Shown: in pieces, positions 5,976 to 11,740 of the stretch
How positions within the stretch are numbered: the first letter of the stretch is position 1
Layout: every line of letters begins with the position of its first letter
From: a virus
Length of the DNA: 29,348 bases
Virus record (IMG/VR): IMGVR_UViG_3300032224_001800
Location: 1-29,348 of that record
Direction: 5' to 3' (one strand)
Translations under genes and position numbers: made by a program
Notes under the pieces: generated by a model
Told to the model about the DNA's origin: nothing
The model's input: the letters and a program-made list of their open reading frames with translations, nothing else
Databases searched by the model: none

Positions 5976-6418
5976 GCGGCTTTTTAGGGCATGATATGCC
6001 AAAGAACGCCCCCAATTGCCTCCTTTGCATGACCCCCCGCGCCCATGCCTCAGGCGAATGCAGCGCCCGCCTGAGGGCAGCACTCAACCAAACTGATGAG
6101 CAATTGGCCCTCCTCAAGAGCGATATGCTGGCAGCCCCAGAAGGGGCCTGTACCTGCATCCACACCCACGCCCCCACCTGCCCAGCCGCCCCCCGCCCGG
6201 TTGACCTTGCCGCCCCTTGGGTGGGGATGCGGATCGCGGTCCAGCACGAAGAGGGGGACATGGATGGAGCAGTCACCGAAGCATCCCCCAAATGGGTTGG
6301 ATGGCGCCTGGATGGCGCACATAGCGACGCCCGCCTTGACAGAGCAACCTGGGATCAATGGGTCCAAAAGGGATGGATCAAAGCCTCCCTCCAATGGACT
6401 TTTGGAGGGAAGCCATGA
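5972..6418 (+). CDS. Protein with related N-terminal Cys/His motif (148 aa)
   Basis: Residues 16-38 carry CLLCMTPRAHASGECSARL, matching the CLxC-x(n)-H-x3-[DE]C-[ST]A layout of the preceding protein. Another Cys cluster follows (ACTCIHTHAPTC). The C-terminal half is Trp-rich (PKWVGWRLDG, ATWDQWVQKGW) and may be a small beta domain. The ATG at 5972 overlaps the previous stop as ATGA. No known family is recognised. The dense Cys/His content suggests metal-dependent folding. Confidence 0.65.
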   Translation: MSGFLGHDMPKNAPNCLLCMTPRAHASGECSARLRAALNQTDEQLALLKSDMLAAPEGACTCIHTHAPTCPAAPRPVDLAAPWVGMRIAVQHEEGDMDGAVTEASPKWVGWRLDGAHSDARLDRATWDQWVQKGWIKASLQWTFGGKP

Positions 6419-7428
6419 TCCCCAAAATCTACCCCACCCGCGAGGCATGGCTTGCCAGCCGCGATCCCCTGAGCATCGGAGCATCGGAGGCCGCAATGGC
6501 CCTCGGAGTCTCCCCCTATGGGGGCCCCTGGGATCTCTATGAGCGCAAACATGGAGCCATCCAACCCGATAGCCCCCAGATGGCAAGGGGGAGGAAGTGG
6601 GAGGCCAGGGTGCTGGAGGACTACGCAGAGGCCGCCGAAGTCCAGATCGTAGACCCGGCGATCCACTTTTCCGGGAAGCCTGGAATTGTCACGATGGCAC
6701 ACTCAGACTTCCCCTGGCTCAGATGCTCCCCGGACTCCCTCAGCCGCTCTAATGGGGTTTTGGGTGGGGTGGAGGCCAAAACCGCCACCGACGCCGGAGC
6801 GTGGACCCCTGAGAAGGGGATGGTTTTGGATCGATGGACCGATGACGCCGCCACCATGATCCCCGCTCACTATGCAGTCCAGGTCTATGTCAGCCTGGAA
6901 ATCTCAGGGCTGCCTTATTGGGATTTATGCGCCCTTGTCCCCGCCGCTGGGTGGCTGGAAGTGCGGTGGGTCCGAGTGATGCGGGACACCGCGACCCAGG
7001 GGCAGATCTTGGAAGCCTTGGCCGATTGGCAAGGCCGACACCTGGCGCACGGCGAGCCGCCCCCCATCGATGGGTCGGGCGCATGCAATCGGCACCTCAG
7101 CGCCTCTTTCCAGAAGCGCCCCGCCCGCGAGGCCACCGGAGACGAGTTGGCCAGCCTCACGGAGTACGCAGCCCTTAAGGCCCAAATCAAAAGCCTTGAG
7201 GACCGCTCGGACCTCCTCAAGAACCAACTGATCCAGATCTCTAATGGGGCCCGCCTTCTCGCCAATTCAGGGAAAGGGGCTCCCTACGGTCAACCACAAT
7301 TCAACCAAGGAAAAACAGGAATCGACACCGAAAAGCTCAAAGCAGAATTCCCCGAAGCATGGGCCGCCTGTCAAAAGCAGGGAGCCCCCTTTACAACATT
7401 CAATCTGTACAAATTCAGCAAGGAATAA
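6415..7428 (+). CDS. YqaJ-family viral recombination exonuclease (337 aa)
   Basis: This is the 5'-3' exonuclease partner of RecT, related to lambda exonuclease (PD-(D/E)xK fold). Visible motifs in order are IGASEAAMALGVSPYGGPWD (residues 21-40, the hallmark substrate loop), RGRKWEARVLE (59-69), SPDS (105-108, catalytic Asp), GGVEAKTA (117-124, the ExK catalytic pair) and YAVQVYVSL (153-161, the Q motif). The C-terminus (about 235-337) is a coiled-coil segment (YAALKAQIKSLEDRSDLL) and a conserved-looking end. The ATG at 6415 overlaps the previous stop. It chews 5' strands of double-stranded ends so that RecT can anneal the resulting 3' tails. Confidence 0.9.
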   Translation: MIPKIYPTREAWLASRDPLSIGASEAAMALGVSPYGGPWDLYERKHGAIQPDSPQMARGRKWEARVLEDYAEAAEVQIVDPAIHFSGKPGIVTMAHSDFPWLRCSPDSLSRSNGVLGGVEAKTATDAGAWTPEKGMVLDRWTDDAATMIPAHYAVQVYVSLEISGLPYWDLCALVPAAGWLEVRWVRVMRDTATQGQILEALADWQGRHLAHGEPPPIDGSGACNRHLSASFQKRPAREATGDELASLTEYAALKAQIKSLEDRSDLLKNQLIQISNGARLLANSGKGAPYGQPQFNQGKTGIDTEKLKAEFPEAWAACQKQGAPFTTFNLYKFSKE

Positions 7429-7430
7429 CC

Positions 7431-8459
7431 ATGACCACCGAAATCGCCAAACCCTCCTTTGACCGCCAGCTCTCAACCTACGTCAAGGGCTTGGGCTCTC
7501 TGGTCCCTGAATCCGTCCGAAATCGCCTCCTCCGCCTCGTCACGGTCGAAGCCGCTCTCAATCCCAAAATCCAAGAATGCACCCAGGCGTCCGTGATGCG
7601 GGCGGTGTACCTCTCCGCCCAATTGCAGCTTGAGCCGGGGGCGGTCAAAGGCGAATTGTACTTTATCCCTCGCCTTATCACTGTGAAGCGTGAGAATGGC
7701 TTTGATAAAGAAATGCAGCTCCAAACCCAAATTGGGTATAAGGGCTATCTGACCCTTGCCCGCCGTTCCGGCCAAATCAGTATGATCGATGCCCATGCAG
7801 TTTTTGAGGGTGACGCCTACGAGATTGCTCTCGGCACCGAACCCAAATTGATCCACGTCCCGCAGAAGGGCGTAGACCGCACCAAAAGCGCCAATATCAT
7901 TGGGGCTTATTGTATTGTGAAGCTCAAAGATGGTAGCACTTATTTTGAGTGGCTTTGGAAAGACGAGATCGACGCCCGCCGCGCCCGCTCAGAAAACCGC
8001 AGCGACAAGGGCCCTTGGTCAACCGACTATGCAGCGATGGCACGGAAAACGGCGATCCGTGCCTTATTCACAGGCGGACGCGTCCCGATGGCGGACCAAA
8101 TTGGACTGGCCACCCTTTTAGACGAGGAAGCCACCCCAGAACAATCGCGGGCAGCCCTGGCAACGATGGCTGAGGAGATGCGCCAAAACGGCCTGGACGC
8201 GACCATTATTGAATCCGTCCCCGAAGCTGCCCAGGAAGCCCCCGCCCCACCCAAAAACGCCCTCGGCATCTCCCTCACCGAGATCCCCGCGATTGAAGCC
8301 GTCCGGGAGGCCGAAAAGGCCCTCCCCGAAGCGGAGATCAAAGCGATTCGTCGTGCCCGCAAGCTCAGCGAGTCCGACGACATCTCCAAAATCGCCCCTG
8401 GATTTTGGCCCGCATACCTGTTTGAGCTCAAAAAGGCCCACACCGAGCTCAACAAATGA
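7431..8459 (+). CDS. recT: RecT-family single-strand annealing protein (342 aa)
   Basis: RecT coats single-stranded DNA and anneals homologous strands. The core (residues about 10-230) shows the family's sequence run: LVTVEAALNPKIQECTQASV, LSAQLQLEPGAVKGELYFIP, QTQIGYKGYLTLARRSGQI and WSTDYAAMARKTAIRALF. The C-terminal third is Pro/Glu-rich and variable, with a final helical segment. The start lies two bases after the YqaJ stop, so the pair is co-translated. The next tiny gene overlaps its stop by ATGA. The exonuclease-annealase order is the standard one. Confidence 0.92.
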   Translation: MTTEIAKPSFDRQLSTYVKGLGSLVPESVRNRLLRLVTVEAALNPKIQECTQASVMRAVYLSAQLQLEPGAVKGELYFIPRLITVKRENGFDKEMQLQTQIGYKGYLTLARRSGQISMIDAHAVFEGDAYEIALGTEPKLIHVPQKGVDRTKSANIIGAYCIVKLKDGSTYFEWLWKDEIDARRARSENRSDKGPWSTDYAAMARKTAIRALFTGGRVPMADQIGLATLLDEEATPEQSRAALATMAEEMRQNGLDATIIESVPEAAQEAPAPPKNALGISLTEIPAIEAVREAEKALPEAEIKAIRRARKLSESDDISKIAPGFWPAYLFELKKAHTELNK

Positions 8460-8560
8460 CCTGTTCTTGCGGGGCGGCCTGTAGCCCCGACATCAAGAAT
8501 TGCGGGCGGTGTTTCTGGCTGGCAATGAAGGCACGCCGCCCCTGGTGGCGGTTCTGGTAG
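8456..8560 (+). CDS. Cys-rich microprotein coupled to recT (34 aa)
   Basis: The ATG at 8456 overlaps the recT stop as ATGA, exactly like the other junctions of this operon. The 34-aa product has five Cys spaced C-x-C-x3-C-x6-C-x2-C (CSCGAACSP, NCGRCFW) and a basic Trp-rich tail (RRPWWRFW). The terminator begins five bases past its stop. The tight fit between recT and the terminator supports it as a real gene. It could bind zinc and nucleic acid or a membrane surface. No family is recognised. Confidence 0.55.
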   Translation: MTCSCGAACSPDIKNCGRCFWLAMKARRPWWRFW

Positions 8561-8564
8561 GGTG

Positions 8565-8597
8565 AAGCCGGGTATCTTTGCGGATACCCGGCTTTTT
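8565..8597 (+). terminator. Rho-independent terminator of the recombination operon
   Basis: The 12-bp perfect stem AAGCCGGGTATC / GATACCCGGCTT with loop TTTGCG runs directly into TTTTT. The loop-proximal part is GGTATC-N6-GATACC, identical in half-sites and spacing to the operator at 5402-5419. Confidence 0.9.
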
Positions 8598-8602
8598 ATT
8601 AT

Positions 8603-8619
8603 ATCATAATCATTATGAT
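8603..8619. repeat. Perfect AT-rich palindrome after the terminator
   Basis: ATCATAAT-C-ATTATGAT has 8-bp arms around a single base. It lies between the terminator and a TTGACG element, so it may be an operator for the downstream rightward genes. Confidence 0.4.
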
Positions 8620-8627
8620 TTATTTTA

Positions 8628-8656
8628 TTGACGGGGCACGTAGGGCAGGGTAATTA
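8628..8656 (+). promoter_or_regulatory. Candidate rightward promoter
   Basis: TTGACG (8628-8633), a 17-bp spacer and TAATTA (8651-8656). The -35 box is good and the -10 box is a weak match. It would serve the genes starting at 8701 and 8951, which need their own promoter because a strong terminator lies just upstream. Confidence 0.35.
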
Positions 8657-8700
8657 AGAATCACCAAGGGCGGAAACAACCCACCTTGCAGGAGCCTCAA

Positions 8701-8901
8701 ATGACCACCCGCCAAGAATTAGCATCCCGCATCGCAGAAAGCCTCGGCACCCCCGACCATGTTGAGGCTATCGACGATGCACTGTGTGACCTGCACCGCA
8801 ACGGAAAAATCGACAGTTACGATCTCAATCAGGATGACTACACTGCCGCATGTCGCCTTGTTTGGGATGAGATTTTGTCAGAGTGCGACTACCCTTTCTG
8901 A
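8701..8901 (+). CDS. Small acidic protein of unknown function (66 aa)
   Basis: The ATG at 8701 is preceded by AGGAG with six bases spacing. The product is acidic and helical, with a possible short repeat of D-rich loops (GKIDSYDLNQDDYTAACRL). It ends at SECDYPF. No known domain is recognised. It is the first gene after the recombination operon's terminator and is followed by a gap of 49 bp with its own AGGAG before the next gene. Confidence 0.6.
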   Translation: MTTRQELASRIAESLGTPDHVEAIDDALCDLHRNGKIDSYDLNQDDYTAACRLVWDEILSECDYPF

Positions 8902-8950
8902 ACCTGTAAGCCCTGCTTACAAGTTGCCAAATCACAATCAGGAGCCACCA

Positions 8951-9517
8951 ATGCCCAACCCCATCCTCATTCCTCTCTCCCTCCCCAATAAACGCCCCGC
9001 CATGGCCACGCTGGTCCACGCGACCCACACCACGATCCTCGCCAGTCTCAACGGGGAGACAATCACCTTCACCCGCCAGGGCGATCGCCTCGGCGTCGGG
9101 ACGCCCTACAAGATCGCACCCCAATTCCTAAGCGGAATCCCCCGCCCCAAAGGACGCCCGCCGACCAAACCGAAGGCCGAGCCCGCCCCCGTCGGGCGGC
9201 CGAAGGAACCGCCGAAAGAGCGGGGCCGCTTCGACTTCCGTCTACCAAAATCCCAGGTCGATGCCATCGACGCCATCCGGGGAGAGCTGTCCCGGCATGA
9301 GTGGGCGAGGCGAGTTGTCACTGACCGGTTGGAAGAAGTTGACCATCTACGAGCCAAAGTCATCGACAAGCAAGCCGACGCCGGTAATTGGCGGAGGCAG
9401 TTCGACGCCGCCCGTGATGCCCTGGACGCGTGCCACTTTGAAAAGGCGGCCCTTGCCACTGCGCTTGCCGATGCCAAGGCTGAGATTGAGCGGTTAAGAC
9501 AGCACTTTGCGGCGTAG
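8951..9517 (+). CDS. Possible AT-hook, ribbon-helix-helix and coiled-coil DNA-binding protein (188 aa)
   Basis: The ATG at 8951 has AGGAG six bases upstream. In order the protein shows a beta-rich N-terminus (residues 1-55), a Pro/Lys-rich linker with two GRP elements typical of AT-hooks (PKGRPPTKPK, VGRPKEPP; about 62-90), a segment FDFRLPKSQVDAIDAIRGEL then SRHEWARRVVTDRL that fits a CopG/Arc ribbon-helix-helix (about 93-128), and a C-terminal coiled coil (RLEEVDHLRAK to AEIERLRQH). This combination suggests a regulator or nucleoid-type protein that oligomerises. A strong terminator follows 46 bp later. The individual motifs are visible; their use together is inference. Confidence 0.65.
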   Translation: MPNPILIPLSLPNKRPAMATLVHATHTTILASLNGETITFTRQGDRLGVGTPYKIAPQFLSGIPRPKGRPPTKPKAEPAPVGRPKEPPKERGRFDFRLPKSQVDAIDAIRGELSRHEWARRVVTDRLEEVDHLRAKVIDKQADAGNWRRQFDAARDALDACHFEKAALATALADAKAEIERLRQHFAA

Positions 9518-9562
9518 TACCCGCAAAAGATACGCCCTCCGCAGCAGTTGAGGGCTGTGCCG

Positions 9563-9598
9563 GGGCGGTGAGGGTCTTGTGCCCCTCACCGCCCTTTT
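9563..9598 (+). terminator. Rho-independent terminator after the AT-hook-like gene
   Basis: The stem GGGCGGTGAGGG (9563-9574) / CCCTCACCGCCC (9583-9594) with an 8-base loop is followed by TTTT. It closes the rightward transcript. The gap 9518-9619 holds only this element and the ribosome site of the next gene. Confidence 0.85.
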
Positions 9599-9619
9599 GC
9601 TTTAAGTGAGAGGTGTCAA

Positions 9620-9895
9620 TTGCCCATACTTATCACCGCCCTATACATCGCAGGCACGGCCCTATCCGTCGCCGCCTGCATCGTCAGCCCCGCAGCGATC
9701 CCCGCCCTGGCCCTTGTGGGTGCAGGGTGTGGGTTTATGATGCGGGCGTGGGAGGTAGCCGCAAGCCAAAGCAGACAAACCAGCCAAGCAAGCAAGCCTT
9801 CTTGGCAATCACAACGCCCTGCCACGACGCGGTGCAAAGCGGCTCGGTCTGTGCCTATCTTTCAAGAGCACACAATAGAGCCACTGTCACTTTGA
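9620..9895 (+). CDS. Small membrane protein with two hydrophobic helices, possible holin-like (91 aa)
   Basis: The reading frame starts at TTG 9620 with AGAGG six bases upstream, the same Shine-Dalgarno used by many genes here. Residues 2-20 (ILITALYIAGTALSVAACI) and 23-41 (AIPALALVGAGCGFMM) are hydrophobic helices, with a polar Ser/Gln/Lys-rich tail. It converges on the endolysin gene and overlaps its end by 9 bp. Small two-helix proteins next to endolysins are often holins, but this one is on the opposite strand and downstream of a terminator, so a role in superinfection exclusion is equally possible. Confidence 0.45.
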   Translation: MPILITALYIAGTALSVAACIVSPAAIPALALVGAGCGFMMRAWEVAASQSRQTSQASKPSWQSQRPATTRCKAARSVPIFQEHTIEPLSL

Positions 9896-10474
9896 GGTAG
9901 AAGCCACCGTCCGAATCGCCGCTATCCGATTGAGCCACCCGCCCAGGAATTTCGCTTGGGTGGCATCTCTCGCCACAATGCGCCGCACAAAAGCCTCCCT
10001 CGCACTGACCACCAACACCGGATCGACGGCCTTTGCGGCTTCCAGCGTTTTGGGCCCAATCACGCCGTCGATGGCCAGCCCAGGACACGCCCCCTGAAGC
10101 AGCTTGATCGACCTGGATGGACCCGAATTGACCGCGCAGTCAAAGACCACAAAAGCCAGGGGCCAAGGCAAACTATCGCACTTGCAGACGTCCCAATAAT
10201 TCCGCCGATAGATAATCTCGACCTCCTCATCCCGGATCTCTTTGACCGGATGCGATGGCACAAAAACAGCCAGGGCCGCATTATGCGCCGCATCAGAACT
10301 GAAGTCGGAACGGGATGGCGGATATGAAACGCTGACACCAATCGACCGGAGATAAGCGTCGTAGACCGCCTGAGTTATCCCCCGGTTCGTTGCCCCTCCG
10401 TGGTCCGAGGGATTGTTGACGTACCCCCCTTCCCAGGTGAGGGTGGCGGCCAAGGCTTTATGAAAGCTATCCAT
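9887..10474 (-). CDS. Endolysin: GH108 N-acetylmuramidase with PG-binding domain (195 aa)
   Basis: It cleaves the peptidoglycan glycan chain at lysis. The N-terminal domain begins with WEGGYVNNPSDHGGATNRGI (residues 14-33), the signature of glycoside hydrolase family 108, with E15 as catalytic acid. The C-terminal part (about 125-185) fits the PG_binding_3 domain that accompanies it, including GVIGPKTLEAA and FLGGWLNRIAAI. There is no signal peptide, so release needs a holin. The ATG at 10474 follows GGAG and overlaps the upstream gene's stop by 8 bp. It is the last gene of the long leftward late operon. The length (about 190) is normal for this family. Confidence 0.9.
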   Translation of the reverse strand: MDSFHKALAATLTWEGGYVNNPSDHGGATNRGITQAVYDAYLRSIGVSVSYPPSRSDFSSDAAHNAALAVFVPSHPVKEIRDEEVEIIYRRNYWDVCKCDSLPWPLAFVVFDCAVNSGPSRSIKLLQGACPGLAIDGVIGPKTLEAAKAVDPVLVVSAREAFVRRIVARDATQAKFLGGWLNRIAAIRTVASTSK

Positions 10475-10718
10475 AGAATCTCCACAAGAATTTGGGCAGC
10501 CACCAGGGCCCCCGTTTGGTCAATGCGACGACAATCAGGACAATGTTTTGTCGCTCTGCTTTCTCGTCTAACTCCAGAAGGGCGATTTGACGCCTTACAG
10601 CGGGCGAATCGATATAGTCGGGGTCAATCGACAGACAGACGTGGAGCGTTCGTGCCGCCCGCGCCGTGTCGGTCGCCCGGCTTTCGATTCCTACCAGGGC
10701 ATCTATCGCCCGCTCCAT
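10467..10718 (-). CDS. Small lysis-region protein with hydrophobic C-terminal segment (83 aa)
   Basis: The ATG at 10718 lies two bases after the upstream stop. The first 55 residues are charged and helical (VRRQIALLELDEKAERQ). Then come NIVLIVVALTKR, a short hydrophobic stretch, and an aromatic basic end (GPWWLPKFLWRFYG). The hydrophobic part is short for a full membrane helix, so it may be a peripheral membrane protein. Its place directly before the endolysin suggests a lysis accessory role. No family is recognised; a spanin component is possible but has no direct sequence support. Confidence 0.55.
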   Translation of the reverse strand: MERAIDALVGIESRATDTARAARTLHVCLSIDPDYIDSPAVRRQIALLELDEKAERQNIVLIVVALTKRGPWWLPKFLWRFYG

Positions 10719-10720
10719 GA

Positions 10721-11071
10721 TCAGATATTCGCCAGGGTACGGGCGCGGGCACGAAGGCGGGCGCGTGTCTCTGAGTTTTGGGCAGCGTACCAGGTGCGGT
10801 GGATCTGATTTGGGTGGGTATTCAGGTTCCACCCATCCCAGGCGGCCTGGGATATCTCGGCCTGGGCACGCGCCCCGCCGGGTCCGGTCCAAGAGGCCCA
10901 TGGGTAGGTGACCTCCGTCCCCATATCGCTCAGGATTACAGCATCGGGGACGAGCCCGGCGACGCGCCATACAATGTGGACGTCTGAGTCGGGGTCGTAG
11001 TTCCCCGCTTGTACAGGGGCTGAGCAGGCAAGGAAGAGAGTTGAGAGGAGAAGGAAAGAGCTGAATTTCAT
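10721..11071 (-). CDS. Secreted protein of the lysis region (116 aa)
   Basis: The ATG at 11071 shares its A with the preceding TGA. The N-terminus MKFSSFLLLSTLFLACSAPV is a signal peptide: one Lys, a hydrophobic core and small residues. VQA|G offers a signal peptidase I site; a Cys at residue 16 could alternatively be a lipidation site, but Phe at -3 makes a weak lipobox. The mature part is Trp-rich and ends in an Arg/Ala helix (RARLRARARTLAN). Export to the periplasm next to an endolysin suits an outer-membrane-disrupting or inhibitor role, but no family is recognised. Confidence 0.6.
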   Translation of the reverse strand: MKFSSFLLLSTLFLACSAPVQAGNYDPDSDVHIVWRVAGLVPDAVILSDMGTEVTYPWASWTGPGGARAQAEISQAAWDGWNLNTHPNQIHRTWYAAQNSETRARLRARARTLANI

Positions 11072-11256
11072 CAGGACCCCTGAGACTGAGGGTTGACCGA
11101 CAGAAAAAGCGAGGGCCACCCATCGGGGGAGCGGTCGGTCTCAATCAGCAGATCGATCGCCCTTTCGATGGCGGCCCGTGGCCAGTGTGTAAAGTCGATG
11201 TCCTCCTCGCCTTTTTTGGGGCTGGGAAGGGGGTTACTCGTTTGTAGGGAGGGCAT
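11071..11256 (-). CDS. Small soluble protein of unknown function (61 aa)
   Basis: The start chosen is the ATG at 11256, inside the end of the holin-like gene; GGAG lies nine bases upstream, a poor spacing. A TTG at 11310 would add 18 residues. The product has a Pro/Ser/Lys N-terminus and a helical body (HWPRAAIERAIDLLIETDR) ending PQSQGS. It overlaps the secreted protein's ATG. No domain is recognised. Open frame and tight packing support it. Confidence 0.5.
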   Translation of the reverse strand: MPSLQTSNPLPSPKKGEEDIDFTHWPRAAIERAIDLLIETDRSPDGWPSLFLSVNPQSQGS

Positions 11257-11500
11257 GGATGGAGGCTCCGAGGACTGAGGGTAGGAGGGAAAGCTGGCCG
11301 GAAAGGGCAAGCAGCAAGGCCAGAAAGATGAAAGCCGCTGGCCATGGGTGCGTTTTAGCCCACTCCCACCCGCCCTGGATAGGGACGGCTTTATCCTGCC
11401 TTTCCCTGATTTCTTTTATATCACCTCTAAGCTCAACAATTTGAGCAGCCAAAAGCTTGACGGCTACCGTCAGCCCCTGGATCGCCTCAGCAGTCGTCAT
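11234..11500 (-). CDS. Holin-like / XhlA-like single-TM protein (88 aa)
   Basis: The ATG at 11500 has GAGAGG five bases upstream. Residues about 1-38 form an amphipathic, coiled-coil-like helix (VKLLAAQIVELRGDIKEIRE). A linker (PIQGGWEWAKTHPW) leads to one strong membrane helix (PAAFIFLALLLALSGQLSL) and a short tail. This helix-plus-C-terminal-TM layout is that of XhlA-type hemolysin/holin accessory proteins and of some phage holins. It is the first membrane protein of the lysis cluster and the best holin candidate in the late operon. Topology and holin function are inferred. Confidence 0.65.
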   Translation of the reverse strand: MTTAEAIQGLTVAVKLLAAQIVELRGDIKEIRERQDKAVPIQGGWEWAKTHPWPAAFIFLALLLALSGQLSLLPSVLGASIHALPTNE

Positions 11501-11529
11501 GCGCACCTCTCAAGGGTTTTAGCATGATT

Positions 11530-11580
11530 TTAGTCTTTTGGCTTATACGCGCGTTGCACTACCTCTTCTTTAGTCGCCAT
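11530..11580 (-). CDS. Possible 16-aa microprotein
   Basis: ATG at 11580 is preceded by AGAGGTG with four bases spacing and encodes MATKEEVVQRAYKPKD before TAA at 11530. It overlaps the stop of the 56-aa gene by 11 bp, in the same style as other junctions of this operon. Such a short product may simply be a coupling device. No homology can be judged. Confidence 0.3.
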   Translation of the reverse strand: MATKEEVVQRAYKPKD

Positions 11581-11740
11581 CTTTCACCTCTGGTATCCAC
11601 CCAACGCCATACTCGCACCACTCGCCGTTGATCTCAATCTGAAAACCCCACACCTCATCGCCGCGCACGTCGGTCACAAAACACGGTGCGCCGCCGTCAA
11701 CGGGTGCAAGGATATCTCCGATTTCAGGGGGTATTTTCAT
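11570..11740 (-). CDS. Small acidic protein downstream of the tail fibre (56 aa)
   Basis: The ATG at 11740 overlaps the tail fibre stop as ATGA. The product MKIPPEIGDILAPVDGGAPC... is rich in Gly, Asp, Trp and Val and looks like a compact beta domain (EVWGFQIEINGEWCEYGVGW). It might be a fibre chaperone or a small structural part, a common position for such genes, but this is inference. Confidence 0.6.
   Translation of the reverse strand: MKIPPEIGDILAPVDGGAPCFVTDVRGDEVWGFQIEINGEWCEYGVGWIPEVKDGD

Noticed and set aside
9616-9837. Minus-strand frame with a hydrophobic stretch after the endolysin, possible spanin
   Set aside because: Its start is TTG without a clear ribosome site, and the plus-strand frame here has a better start and two real hydrophobic helices.
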